Source of the DNA: Dictyobacter vulcani
GTDB lineage: Bacteria; Chloroflexota; Ktedonobacteria; Ktedonobacterales; Ktedonobacteraceae
Assembly: GCF_008974265.1 (NCBI RefSeq)
Contig: NZ_BKZW01000001.1
Location: forward strand, 806,001 to 870,000
Direction of reading: 5' to 3'
DNA length: 64,000 bases
Position 1 is the first letter of the stretch, and each line of letters begins with the position of its first letter. The translations under genes and the position numbers were made by a program. Of the stretch, positions 27,056 through 36,086 are shown one piece after another. The notes beneath the pieces were generated by a model. It did not search any database. It was given only the letters and a program-made list of their open reading frames with translations, and was not told the DNA's origin.

Positions 27056-28383
27056 GAGTCTGTCAAGTACTTTGTGTATGTCATTTCATTTAGTGAGGAA
27101 ATCTCTCCCCAAATTCAATCGCAAAACAATTTAATGCAGGTATCCAATTACGGATCGGCATGGTCCACTTCTTGGCAATGTTGTGCATAGCTAGATAGAC
27201 CACTTTGTAGACGGCCTCATCTGAGGGAAAAATGCGGTGATTGCGCGTGACTTTGCGTAACGACATGTTCACTGACTCGATCGCATTGGTGGTGTAGATC
27301 ACCTTGCGAATGTCCTCGGGAAAGGCAAACAGCGGGACGACATGACTCCAGTTGGTTCTCCACATTTTGCTGATGCTTGCGTACTGCCGATCCCATTTCT
27401 CGGCAAAGAGATCCAGGTAGACCTGCGCTTCACTTTCCGTGGCAGCTGAGTAGATCAATTTCAAGTCTGCCGCGACCTCCTTGCGATGTTTGTAGGACAC
27501 ATATTTGAGTGAATTACGCACCATATGAACCATGCAGAGCTGGACTCGTGCGTGAGGATAGAGTGTTTCAATCGCTTCGGGTAAGCCGGTCAAACCATCG
27601 ACACAGGCGATGAAAATGTCTTTAAGTCCCCGGTTCTGCAGTTCGGTGAAGACTGACAACCAGAATTTGGCTCCTTCATTGTGACCCAGCCACATTCCCA
27701 GTAACTCTTTTTGTCCGTGCATATCCACGCCCAAAGCCAGGTAGAGGGCTCGATTGATGATCCGCTGATTTTCGCGCACTTTGACGACCAGGCAATCCAC
27801 ATAGATAATGGGATAGAGGGTCTCTAAGGGTCGATGCTGCCATTGACGAACCTCGTCCAGGACGGCTTCCGTCACATTGGAAATGAACGTGGGTGAGACC
27901 TCAACCCCATAGAGTTCCTGGATCTGCGCTTGAATGTCGCGTGTGGTCATGCCACGAGCATACAAGGCCAGGATCTTCTCGTCAAAGCCTTCCAGTCGTG
28001 TTTCGTGCTTGGGGATCAAGAGTGGTTCGAAGCTGGCATGCCGATCGCGGGGGACGACGATATCAATCTCTCCCTGTGAGCCCTTGAGCGTCTTGCGGCT
28101 GCTGCCATTGCGGACATTGCCAGTCGTTTCATCACGTTTCCCATGTTTGGGATAGCCCAGGTGCACGTCCATCTCCGCTTGCAAACACCGTTCCACGAGG
28201 GCGCCTGTCAGCTGCTTGAGGAAACCGCCTTCGGCCAACAATTGGGTAGGATCGGTACATTCTTTGAGTAATTCGTCAATCAATTCAGGTCGAATGCTCA
28301 TATGCTTGCCTCCGTCTTCCATCTTCTTCTTCATCATTCACTCCTTATTGTAGGATCACTTACACAAAGTATTGTACACCCTC
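27056..28383 (-). mobile_element. IS256-family insertion sequence, copy 1
   Basis: 1328 bp. The left end GAGTCTGTCAAGTACTTTGTGTA and the complement of the right end (GAGGGTGTACAATACTTTG) are inverted repeats. The ends were fixed by comparing this copy with the second at 43367-44694, which matches over the whole length and in the same orientation. No 8-bp target duplication is visible. Its left side cuts the large unknown gene and its right side abuts a methyltransferase gene. Confidence 0.85.
27090..28301 (-). CDS. IS256-family (mutator-type) transposase, copy 1
   Basis: A 403-residue transposase from ATG 28301, which follows GGAGG by 5 nt; a longer frame to 28337 lacks a site. Mutator-type motifs: D in YPIIYVDCLVVKV, D in FIACVDGLTGLPEAIE with VQLCMVHMVRNSLKYV after it, and E in IYTTNAIESVNMSLRKVTR. 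It is complete and identical in protein sequence to the copy at 43401-44612, so duplication is recent. Confidence 0.93.
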   Translation of the reverse strand: MSIRPELIDELLKECTDPTQLLAEGGFLKQLTGALVERCLQAEMDVHLGYPKHGKRDETTGNVRNGSSRKTLKGSQGEIDIVVPRDRHASFEPLLIPKHETRLEGFDEKILALYARGMTTRDIQAQIQELYGVEVSPTFISNVTEAVLDEVRQWQHRPLETLYPIIYVDCLVVKVRENQRIINRALYLALGVDMHGQKELLGMWLGHNEGAKFWLSVFTELQNRGLKDIFIACVDGLTGLPEAIETLYPHARVQLCMVHMVRNSLKYVSYKHRKEVAADLKLIYSAATESEAQVYLDLFAEKWDRQYASISKMWRTNWSHVVPLFAFPEDIRKVIYTTNAIESVNMSLRKVTRNHRIFPSDEAVYKVVYLAMHNIAKKWTMPIRNWIPALNCFAIEFGERFPH

Positions 28384-28384
28384 A

Positions 28385-29278
28385 ATGGGAATTCTCCTCC
28401 ATCGCTTTCATAGAAAAAGCAAAACGCGATTCACACAAGTCGTATCTCGGAGTCCAATTATTACAATTGAGGGTCGTGTACATCGAAGGGATGTTCCGTA
28501 TCTCTTGCCCAAAGATATCCAGGAAACGCACCGTCTCGATTTTCAGCACTTCGGGCTCAAGTTGCTCCTGTGTGGGAATTACAAAGCGCCTCTTGAGCCA
28601 GCGAAGACACATTATATCCTGGATGTTGGAAGTGGAACTGGTCGATGGATGGCTGAAATGGCTCAAGAGTTTCCACAAGCACAGATCTACGGCATCGATA
28701 CTGATGCTCCTGCATCGCATATTCAGTTTTCATCACAATGCCATTTCAACAACAACGATATTCTCAAAGGTCTGCCTTACCATGAGAATACTTTTCACTT
28801 TGTACACCAGCGGCTTCTCGTTGGGGGCATTCCCACCTCTCAATGGCCCTTCATTTTGCATGAACTGGTTCGTGTCACCCGCCCAGGTGGATGGATTGAG
28901 TTGCTAGAAACAGGCAATATCTATCACCATGCAGGTCCAGCCACAGCACAATTGCGAGCATGGTGGGATGAAGGGATGACAATACATGGTTTTGACCTTT
29001 CATCCGTGCCAACCATCAATAGACTTCTTACCAATCACGGTCTCATCAATGTCCATATGGAAAAGATCCAGGTGCCTTTAGGCGCATGGGCAGGACGAGC
29101 AGGAGAGCTTTTGGGCATCGATATTTTTGCAGTATTCAAGTCCTTGAAAGGTGTGTACGTCAACAAATTAGGGATACAACCAGAACTGTTTGACGAGGTC
29201 GTTGCACATTTACCAAAGGAATGGGAATGCCATCATACTACCTACGAATTTTACTCAACCTTTGGACAAAAACCCTAA
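28385..29278 (+). CDS. Class I SAM-dependent methyltransferase next to an IS256 end
   Basis: A 297-residue frame. The recognisable protein starts around EGRVHRRDVPYLLPKDIQETHRLDFQHFGLK. Motif I is YILDVGSGTGRW at about residues 77-88, followed by IYGIDTDAP and LPYHENTFHFVHQRLLVGGI, then LHELVRVTRPGGWIELLE. The ATG is 2 bp from the IS256 end and has no ribosome-binding site, so the native start or promoter was probably lost and the first 30 residues may not be authentic. Substrate unknown. The gene at 29293 follows closely. Confidence 0.75.
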   Translation: MGILLHRFHRKSKTRFTQVVSRSPIITIEGRVHRRDVPYLLPKDIQETHRLDFQHFGLKLLLCGNYKAPLEPAKTHYILDVGSGTGRWMAEMAQEFPQAQIYGIDTDAPASHIQFSSQCHFNNNDILKGLPYHENTFHFVHQRLLVGGIPTSQWPFILHELVRVTRPGGWIELLETGNIYHHAGPATAQLRAWWDEGMTIHGFDLSSVPTINRLLTNHGLINVHMEKIQVPLGAWAGRAGELLGIDIFAVFKSLKGVYVNKLGIQPELFDEVVAHLPKEWECHHTTYEFYSTFGQKP

Positions 29279-29292
29279 GAAGTGAGCAAACC

Positions 29293-29754
29293 ATGCCTCA
29301 ACAAAAGAAAATAAAACTCGAAGATTTGAGGAAGACAATTCCCTTTGATATACCAACCACTGCAATACAAGCATATGTTTCACCACTGGCCGTCTACCAT
29401 ATGATCTCCGGGCACCCGGTCAGCCGTGAAGAGGCGGAAAGAGTTCTGGCAGCCCTTTCAACAGATGAGAGGCCTCTTTCTCTCGATACAATTGACATTG
29501 TGCTGTGGGAAGATTTTCTTGTCTTGCATTGTGCCAGAGCAACCGATGGTGTGAATTTTAACCAGGATCAGTTCTCTTTTATTTATGCGCGAGATGAAGT
29601 GCATGCACGGAGGCTGTTCTATACGTGGAGCACCCATGTCAATCACGCACATATGTATGTGACCCCAATGCCACAAGGGATCGTCATTGGAACGACAACA
29701 ATTCCTGGAACGCAACAGATACGTCACGACAAAAATACAGAAAATCCAACATGA
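29293..29754 (+). CDS. Conserved-looking small protein of unknown function
   Basis: A 153-residue soluble protein starting MPQQKKIKLEDLRKTIPFDIP at ATG 29293, 15 nt after the methyltransferase stop and likely co-transcribed. It contains HPVSREEAERVLAALS and a strand-rich middle (DIVLWEDFLVLHC, FSFIYARDEVHARRLFYTWSTHVNHAHMYVTPM). I recognise no domain. Confidence 0.55.
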   Translation: MPQQKKIKLEDLRKTIPFDIPTTAIQAYVSPLAVYHMISGHPVSREEAERVLAALSTDERPLSLDTIDIVLWEDFLVLHCARATDGVNFNQDQFSFIYARDEVHARRLFYTWSTHVNHAHMYVTPMPQGIVIGTTTIPGTQQIRHDKNTENPT

Positions 29755-29801
29755 CTAATTGATTGCAGAAGTCAATAAAGAACAATCTTTGGAGGGCAAT
29801 G

Positions 29802-30041
29802 ATGCTTAGAGCAAGCGAAAAGCGCAGTGAAGTAACCCGTCTCCTGGCGCAAATCAGCGCAGAATATGAAGCAGCCCAACGAGGCATCACGGGCCTCGCA
29901 TATGGATCAGCACAGCACGATTTTATCACAACTCGTATGGAAAACATCGGCAGCCTCCACACGCAATTACAGGACATCGTTGGTGAGGGTGCGATAGCAC
30001 TGGTTGCAGAGCAACTAAATAGACGTTCTGATCCTACATAG
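29802..30041 (+). CDS. Small helical protein of unknown function
   Basis: A 79-residue protein. GGAGGG lies 5 nt before ATG 29802, and the ATG immediately upstream at 29799 is also possible. It is almost wholly helical: SEKRSEVTRLLAQISAEYEAAQRGITGL, then ITTRMENIGSLHTQLQDIVGEGAIALVAEQL. It looks like a compact coiled-coil protein. It is the third gene of an apparent cluster with the methyltransferase. Confidence 0.55.
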   Translation: MLRASEKRSEVTRLLAQISAEYEAAQRGITGLAYGSAQHDFITTRMENIGSLHTQLQDIVGEGAIALVAEQLNRRSDPT

Positions 30042-30171
30042 GCCTCGCAATCACAGAGACACTGGCAGTACCAAATACATACCCATAACAAAGAAAAAGA
30101 GACGCGTGTCAGTGCTATTTTAGCTCCTAAGGGTATCTTGGAAAACAAGCGATAGATAAAGGAAATATACA

Positions 30172-30699
30172 GTGAGAAAAGTACAGTTGAAGAACGCAAC
30201 GTGTTTTCCCTCTCCGGGCATAGAAATATGGTCTGAATCAAACACAGTCGGGCATACAGCCGCGCCTGTCCCCACAGGTATTCAGCCAGTAGCGGTAGCT
30301 CACAACCCATGGATTATGGTCATTGATGACTCGGCCACCGTCAGAAAAATTGTAGAGATCTGCTTGACCCGCGAGGGATATGAGGTAGTAAGCTTTCCTG
30401 ATGGGATAGCAGCGATGAGATGGCTTGCAGAACCTCAGGCTCGCATCCCCAGCATGATTATTTTGGACATAGGACTCCCAAGGATGGATGGGTACGAAGT
30501 TGCTTGCCGCCTCAAAACAAAGCCGCAACTAAGCCAAACCATAATTATCATGCTCACCAGGTGCGATAGTACGGTAGATAAGCTCAAATGTCGTCTCGCA
30601 GGAGCGAAAGATTATCTCGTCAAACCATTTCAGACGCAAACGCTTCTTTCAGTAGTTGAAACTCATTTAGGCAAGCCACCTCTATTGGGTGATCATTAA
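30172..30699 (+). CDS. Single-domain response regulator (CheY-like receiver) with N-terminal extension
   Basis: 175 residues from GTG 30172. After about 45 unstructured residues comes a receiver: IMVIDDSATVRKIVEICL (acidic pair DD), phosphoacceptor D in MIILDIGLPRMDGYEVA (about residue 104), T in IIIMLTRCDST, and K in AGAKDYLVKPFQT. There is no output domain, so it should act by protein contact, as in chemotaxis or twitching-type pathways. No kinase is adjacent. Confidence 0.85.
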   Translation: MRKVQLKNATCFPSPGIEIWSESNTVGHTAAPVPTGIQPVAVAHNPWIMVIDDSATVRKIVEICLTREGYEVVSFPDGIAAMRWLAEPQARIPSMIILDIGLPRMDGYEVACRLKTKPQLSQTIIIMLTRCDSTVDKLKCRLAGAKDYLVKPFQTQTLLSVVETHLGKPPLLGDH

Positions 30700-30817
30700 T
30701 CTATCTGTAAGGATGATATACAAAAGATCGCGTCTCTGATAACAACAATTCATATCCAAGCTGCATTCAGGTATAATTGTTTCAAGCGTTTTTTAAAAGT
30801 AGAAACGGAGTACATCA

Positions 30818-31552
30818 TTGATCACTCACATGTATTTTATCCGTCATGGGGAGGCAATGAGCGCGGTCGATGGATTTGTCGGCGACGGTGGTTTATCTCC
30901 ACTGGGAATTTTACAGGCCCAGCGGCTCCGTGACCGTCTGGCAGCAACAAAAGAAATTGCGGCTGATATCTTGATAGCCAGTACATTCCCCCGAGCCTTA
31001 CAGACCGCGCAGATTATCGCTCCTGCGCTTGGATTGCCACTACAGCTCGACGACGAGATTCAGGAATTGCGCCCAGGTGAGGCGGAGGGTCTGCCAATAG
31101 AGATCTTCTGGGAGCGATTCGGCAAACCGAACTATGAGACAATGCCTTTTCGTCCTATCGCTCCCGCAGGTGAGAGTTGGGCACAATTCATGCTGCGCGT
31201 GAGAACAGCATTAGATCGAATTGTGCGCGTGCATGAAGGCAAAACGATTGTTCTGGTTTGTCACGGCGGCGTGATTGACGGATCGTTTCACTCTTTTTTT
31301 CATATGGATGAATGGGAACTTCCCCCGACACGTTTTTCTACACGCAATACGGCGATAACACACTGGAAAAAGGAAAGTGAGGGCAATACACGGGAGCGTT
31401 GGCAGCTGATAAAACATAATGATGGGTTCCATTTGCAAGATATCGGCACACCCACGCGTATTCCATGGGAACAGCTATCGACCCAGCCTGCATCTGATGC
31501 AGACCGGCCCTCAATACCAGTTCCGACGACGAAATATGAAGAGGAAAAATGA
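30818..31552 (+). CDS. Histidine phosphatase superfamily protein (phosphoglycerate mutase-like)
   Basis: 244 residues from TTG 30818 (CGGAG upstream). The catalytic RHG motif is near the start (MYFIRHGEAMSA), followed by LSPLGILQAQRLRDRL, the Arg-containing STFPRALQTAQIIAPALGL, and the second histidine in IVLVCHGGVIDG. The last 40 residues are a Pro-rich extension. Such enzymes dephosphorylate small metabolites or proteins; the substrate is unknown. It is followed at once by a very strong hairpin. Confidence 0.85.
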   Translation: MITHMYFIRHGEAMSAVDGFVGDGGLSPLGILQAQRLRDRLAATKEIAADILIASTFPRALQTAQIIAPALGLPLQLDDEIQELRPGEAEGLPIEIFWERFGKPNYETMPFRPIAPAGESWAQFMLRVRTALDRIVRVHEGKTIVLVCHGGVIDGSFHSFFHMDEWELPPTRFSTRNTAITHWKKESEGNTRERWQLIKHNDGFHLQDIGTPTRIPWEQLSTQPASDADRPSIPVPTTKYEEEK

Positions 31553-31608
31553 GAAGGAGCACAGGACAGGACCTGGGATGCTGCCCAGGTCCTGTCCTGT
31601 GCTCCTTC
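31553..31608 (+). terminator. 25-bp perfect terminator hairpin
   Basis: The arms 31553-31577 and 31584-31608 (ending GGACCTGGG and starting CCCAGGTCC) are perfectly complementary with a 6-nt loop. The first base directly follows the phosphatase stop codon. Only ATTT follows, without a long U-tract. Confidence 0.75.
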
Positions 31609-31627
31609 ATTTAACAAGGATCACCCT

Positions 31628-31671
31628 CAGGCACTTCAACACATCCATTCAGGCACTTCAACACATCCATT
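31628..31671. repeat. Tandem 22-bp direct repeat
   Basis: The 22-bp unit starting CAGGCACTTCAACAC and ending CATCCATT is repeated twice head to tail without mismatch. It lies in the non-coding gap between the phosphatase terminator and the surface-protein gene. The rest of 31672-31888 is pyrimidine-rich and shows no gene. Confidence 0.5.
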
Positions 31672-31888
31672 TCTGATGAGATTATTTTGGCTCCCTTTCC
31701 CTATCCCTCTCTACCCTATCCCACCCTACTTATCCGCTACGTCTCACCTGCCCTCCGACTCATCCCATCTGCTGAGTAGACTTATTCTTAAGCAAAGAAA
31801 AAAGACGAGAGAGCTTCGTCGCCCTGGAGTGCTGTAAACCTCATAGAAATCTTCACCAAGCTACATTATGCAGAAAGCAGGTTATGCA

Positions 31889-33112
31889 ATGCAACAGATG
31901 CCACCAGAAGATGCCCAGAATCAAACAATTTTCACTTCGATACCATCGATGTCTGGCTCCCAACAACCACTTAAGGAGGAAAAACCGGTACCAGAAAAGA
32001 AGCAACCACTGTTTTATACACAGGAAGATGATCTTGACCCCTATGTTCCGCCTATGGATGATCTACCTCCTATGGATGACCAGGCCAATCAGAGTACTCC
32101 TTTCGTCTTACCTTTTCAGCATTCTGGCGCCATGCCAACATTCGTCACCATGAATGCTCAGGGTCAGGGAGCAACAGGCTCCCCCCAACCAGGAGCTACC
32201 CCAACAGCACAGAAACGCTGGGGATCGTTTCACGTATTCAAACTCCTTCTTATTGGGAGTGTTGTGTTCGTCACGATTCTTGGTGCGAGCATGTTTGTGT
32301 TTGCCCAACCAGCACCTTCGCCGCATACAACACGGGTTGGGAGTACCCCAACAGCCAGGACCGCACAAGCGTCGCCTGTCACACCATCCAAACCAAAGCA
32401 GCGACCGCCCACAAACACACACCCACCGGCAACGCCATCCCCACAAGCAATAACTCCTCCCTCTCATCAAGGGCAAGGAACACAAGGTTCTGGGAATGGG
32501 CCATCAGGAACTATTCCTTCAGCACAACAACTCAACCAGATTGGATGGACTCAGGCTGGTCTTACCTTAGGAGATGCCCTGGAATTGCTACGAACAGGCA
32601 GCACCTTTACCGATCGAGAGATGAGCTATGACTACCGCAACATTGGAACACCAACCAATCATAGCGGAACACTCACAGGCTCCATCTTCTTACTGACCTC
32701 CGGAGGTCAGATTCGTTTCATACAAAATGATGTGCGTATGATAAATAATGTGCTCTATGACAAGATACAATCCCAAAAGATCATTCAACAGGCTGTGAAT
32801 GCCCAGCCCTCGCTCGTTCAATTGAAGAGCATACAGGTTCAAGGCCAGCAACGTACGATTGCCTGGGTCCATGTTGCATTCGAACTCCTCCAATCGAAAA
32901 TTGATCTCAACAGCGGCAAGCGTACAGAAGCACTTGAAAGCAATCCTGCAACTGGTCAGCCTCTTTTGCATCACATGGCAGTAATATTAGTCCGGGTCGC
33001 TCCACAGAATCAGGGAGCAAATGCCCCGATGGGTGGTACTGGTTGGCTCGTCAATACCTATGCGCTCGATACCAATACACTTCCAGATCTTGCAACCGAT
33101 CCTTTTCTCTAG
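31889..33112 (+). CDS. Membrane-anchored Pro/Thr-rich surface protein
   Basis: About 407 residues from ATG 31889 (AGCAGG upstream; ATG 31868 is an alternative). A cytoplasmic Pro/Gln-rich region (YVPPMDDLPPMDDQ) is followed by one transmembrane helix at about residues 115-140 (FKLLLIGSVVFVTILGASMFVFA). A Ser/Thr/Pro-rich stalk (TPTARTAQASPVTPSKPKQ) then leads to an extracellular domain of about 200 residues (GWTQAGLTLGDALELLRTG ... GGTGWLVNTYALD). I recognise no enzymatic motif. Topology suggests a surface or sensory protein. Confidence 0.65.
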   Translation: MQQMPPEDAQNQTIFTSIPSMSGSQQPLKEEKPVPEKKQPLFYTQEDDLDPYVPPMDDLPPMDDQANQSTPFVLPFQHSGAMPTFVTMNAQGQGATGSPQPGATPTAQKRWGSFHVFKLLLIGSVVFVTILGASMFVFAQPAPSPHTTRVGSTPTARTAQASPVTPSKPKQRPPTNTHPPATPSPQAITPPSHQGQGTQGSGNGPSGTIPSAQQLNQIGWTQAGLTLGDALELLRTGSTFTDREMSYDYRNIGTPTNHSGTLTGSIFLLTSGGQIRFIQNDVRMINNVLYDKIQSQKIIQQAVNAQPSLVQLKSIQVQGQQRTIAWVHVAFELLQSKIDLNSGKRTEALESNPATGQPLLHHMAVILVRVAPQNQGANAPMGGTGWLVNTYALDTNTLPDLATDPFL

Positions 33113-33140
33113 AGAAGGAACATCCCCTCGACACGCAAGG

Positions 33141-33176
33141 AGGCACCCAGAGAAGAACAATCAACACTGGGTGCCT
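33141..33176 (+). terminator. Terminator hairpin after the surface-protein gene
   Basis: AGGCACCCAG (33141-33150) pairs with CTGGGTGCCT (33167-33176) across a 16-nt loop, 28 nt after the upstream stop. No U-tract follows directly. Confidence 0.5.
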
Positions 33177-33376
33177 ACCGCAATATTTCGCCATTATTCT
33201 ATCCAATAACTCTTGCTATTATTCATCCTTTAATGGGCTGTATTACATTGACACACCACCAAAGCTTGTGCTACAGTATGAAATGATGTCGTACTATGAA
33301 TCGACCTATATATAGGTATATTGTTCGAAGAGTGCTCTTCCTGTAGAATGTTTTCTTCAAGAATTGAGAGCATAGA

Positions 33377-35050
33377 ATGATCCTTGATAACGCTCACCTT
33401 GTTGACGACAAAAACATGGATAGTGTGGTACCAGAGAGAATTCGCTCTGTCTCTCTTCTCCAGGTTGAAGGTCAGGATTCATGGCGAGAAATACTCACGA
33501 TTCTCCAGCAACAGGACCAACCTGTCCTTATTCTCTTACCAGCCTCTGGCGATATCTTTCGTCAAGCTGAACATTTTCTTGTTCTTCGCTCCTTGCTTGA
33601 CAAAAAGAAGCATGCTCATTTCATTTGTCTGGTTATTCCCTCGCAGCGTACCCACGAAGCAATCCTTGCAACGCATTATAAGATCGAACATGCTGCATCC
33701 CTTGATGATGCGCTGCAAACCCTGGTCCATTTCTATCAGAGAAACAATACGCTCATCCATTCCCCTTCCCAGATGAAGAAGACAAAAATCAGCTGGATCA
33801 CGGAAAGGCTATCAACGACAAAAAAATATACGTATCAGGATGCTCCATCAGTCCCATCTACCGCAAGAAAACGGACCTATGTGGTAGGTAGAGGAGTCAC
33901 AATTGTGCTTCTGCTTATCGCCAGTTTGATTTTCGTGCCACTCCTGCTGATGCCAACATACGCGGCTCATCCCCAATCAACCCCAACAACGCCATCTGGA
34001 ACGCTCACTTTTACAAGTAGTGGGCAATTTGATCCAGGGACGACGCGGGGATATAACGACATGATTACCATGTCACTTCGCTCTGTGCCAGCGCCTCCAA
34101 CAGGCATGTCCTATGACGTGTGGTTACTGCCGGATCCAGGCGATGATACAACGCCACCGTTGCTTCTCCATTCCTTCCAGACCGCAGGGCCAGTTCACCT
34201 GACCTATAGCTCCCCCAATCATACCAATCTTCTCGCATCCTACAGTGGGGTACGGGTCACCATCCAGAAAGGCAACCCCACACCCGACACACCCAGCCAA
34301 AATCCAGCTGACTGGCGATGGCAAGGCTTCATCCCAAATACACCCACGCCAGGCGACGCCCATCAGTATTCCTTGCTCTCCCATGTGCGGCATTTGCTTG
34401 CCAGGGATCCAACATTGCAAGCCAACAACATTCCTGGCGGACTGGCTATCTGGCTGACGCGCAATGTCGCCAAGGTTGAAGAGTGGGCATCGGCAGCCCA
34501 GGGAGATTGGAATGGCGCAAAGACGAATACAAGTCAGATCCACAACCACATGCTCCGTATTTTAGAGTATCTCGATGGTGCGTTCTATTATACACGTGAT
34601 GTTCCGGCAGGTTCGCCGTGGCTTGTTGATCCACAGGCAGGAAAGATCGGACTCCTCAATAGTGTCCCAAATCAGAATCCGCCAGGATTTCTCGCACATG
34701 TGGATATTCACCAAACAGGACTCGCTGGCGCACCTGGCCATACAGCCCAACAGAAACACCTTGCGATCCTCATTGACAACGTCATTATGAAGATGAGAAC
34801 GGACTTACTCCAGGTCCGTACTGATGCAGCAAAAATCGTAAAAATGAACCCACAGCAGTTGAAGCAACAAGGAAATGCAACACTGCTTAATGAAATGGCG
34901 ACGCTCACCACAGAAGTCAAATCAGGCTGGTTTGATCCAGCAACCGGAGAAAATATCGGCGGCGTTTTGTGGATCACCTCTCGCCTACAACAACTCGCGA
35001 CGATGCCTGTGAGCCCTCTCTCACCAACAAAAAGGACGTCCGTCTCATAA
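33377..35050 (+). CDS. Membrane-anchored protein with RskA-like extracellular domain
   Basis: 557 residues. The N-terminal 130 residues are cytoplasmic and alpha/beta-like (QPVLILLPASGDIFRQAEHF, HAHFICLVIPSQRTHEAIL), resembling a degenerate nucleotide- or receiver-like fold. One transmembrane helix follows at about residues 172-194 (GVTIVLLLIASLIFVPLLLMP). The next 110 residues (GTLTFTSSGQFDPGTT, MSYDVWLLPDPGDDTTPP, LLASYSGVRVTIQKGNP) resemble the anti-sigma-K (RskA) extracellular fold. The C-terminal 230 residues are mainly helical. The combination suggests envelope sensing; no sigma factor gene is adjacent. A 44-bp palindrome follows. Confidence 0.55.
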   Translation: MILDNAHLVDDKNMDSVVPERIRSVSLLQVEGQDSWREILTILQQQDQPVLILLPASGDIFRQAEHFLVLRSLLDKKKHAHFICLVIPSQRTHEAILATHYKIEHAASLDDALQTLVHFYQRNNTLIHSPSQMKKTKISWITERLSTTKKYTYQDAPSVPSTARKRTYVVGRGVTIVLLLIASLIFVPLLLMPTYAAHPQSTPTTPSGTLTFTSSGQFDPGTTRGYNDMITMSLRSVPAPPTGMSYDVWLLPDPGDDTTPPLLLHSFQTAGPVHLTYSSPNHTNLLASYSGVRVTIQKGNPTPDTPSQNPADWRWQGFIPNTPTPGDAHQYSLLSHVRHLLARDPTLQANNIPGGLAIWLTRNVAKVEEWASAAQGDWNGAKTNTSQIHNHMLRILEYLDGAFYYTRDVPAGSPWLVDPQAGKIGLLNSVPNQNPPGFLAHVDIHQTGLAGAPGHTAQQKHLAILIDNVIMKMRTDLLQVRTDAAKIVKMNPQQLKQQGNATLLNEMATLTTEVKSGWFDPATGENIGGVLWITSRLQQLATMPVSPLSPTKRTSVS

Positions 35051-35090
35051 AAATGAGAAAAGAATATATTAATTTGCCTCTCTTCAACAG

Positions 35091-35134
35091 AACGCGTTTC
35101 AAGGTGCCTTGCGCAAGGCACCTTGAAACGCGTT
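35091..35134. terminator. 44-bp perfect palindrome
   Basis: The sequence from AACGCGTTTCAAGG to CCTTGAAACGCGTT is self-complementary over all 44 bp, with GCGC at the centre. It lies 40 bp after the preceding gene, as expected for a terminator, but has no U-tract and could equally be a dimeric binding site. From here to 35389 there is no gene. Confidence 0.55.
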
Positions 35135-35389
35135 CATCCTCAATCCTTATACTCATTGGGCTTAGATTAATCTATGTCTTTTCGCCTGCTTTTAGTTGAA
35201 CAGTGAGCGCTTTATAAGCAGCGCCATGGCTGATCGATTGAGACAGAAGCAGCGTATAATAGATTAACAAAAGGTACTTTTGTTATGGAGAAAAAATATT
35301 CTGCCTCTCTGCTTAAGCGTCAGAAAGACTGGTAGTCTCATTTTCCATGAGCATAGAGTGTGCATGGCCTAAAACCCCATAGGTGATGA

Positions 35390-35818
35390 TTACTTGATAA
35401 GTCGATATAGGAACCAGAACCAGAAAGTCGTGATAATTGGTACAATACCAAGTAACAAGCCCATAAAAATTCCGAACTGTATGGCAGCATCTAATGATTT
35501 ACCATCGGTCAATACATTCATCATCAAAAGAAGAAGCATTCCAATGAAGCCAACAATATTCGCCATTAACACCTTATAAAACGATATGGGTCGGATTGCG
35601 ACAGAGGAGAGGGAACTTAACTTCCTAATCAAGTACCCAAAGCCAATGATCCAGCCGATCAACATGACACTATTAAAAACGAGCTTCCAAAGGCGAAATG
35701 ATGGAAGGATTCCAAAAGAGGATGGAAATACCCACTCTATAATCAGCACAATGGTAATGACGAGAGCTACTCCCCATCGAAGGAGCGCTAATATCCAGAA
35801 AAAACGTGACGACAACAT
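35390..35818 (-). CDS. Four-span membrane protein, candidate immunity protein for the RHS gene
   Basis: 142 residues from ATG 35818, which follows AGAGGGA. Four hydrophobic helices are evident: LRWGVALVITIVLIIEWVF, LVFNSVMLIGWIIGFGYLI, KVLMANIVGFIGMLLLLMMNVL, and IFMGLLLGIVPIITTFWFWFLY. There is no recognisable domain. It is the first gene downstream of the RHS gene on the same strand, 268 bp away with a hairpin between. That position and the membrane topology fit an immunity protein against a membrane-acting RHS C-terminus, but this is inference. Confidence 0.55.
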   Translation of the reverse strand: MLSSRFFWILALLRWGVALVITIVLIIEWVFPSSFGILPSFRLWKLVFNSVMLIGWIIGFGYLIRKLSSLSSVAIRPISFYKVLMANIVGFIGMLLLLMMNVLTDGKSLDAAIQFGIFMGLLLGIVPIITTFWFWFLYRLIK

Positions 35819-35958
35819 GTTATCCCTCTTCAGATAGACGCGGATGACAACATATATCATCCACTCATTCTTAATAGTGGTAGCGGTAATGCAACGTATC
35901 CTTCTTCAAGCTACCACTGTATTGGGTAAACGTACTTTGTGTGTAATCAGAGATGTCC

Positions 35959-35991
35959 CTCCCCATCCTTCATTACAGTGAGGATGGGGAG
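35959..35991 (-). terminator. Hairpin between the RHS gene and the four-span protein gene
   Basis: CTCCCCATCCT (35959-35969) pairs with AGGATGGGGAG (35981-35991), with an 11-nt loop. It lies about 95 bp past the RHS stop on the minus strand and probably ends or attenuates RHS transcription. Confidence 0.55.
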
Positions 35992-36086
35992 AACAGGTTT
36001 TACAGAGACTCTGCAATCTTCACTTCCCACTACTCTAAAAGAGGTTAAGGGAAGAGCGAAAGGCTTGATAAAAGCGCAGGCTTTTA

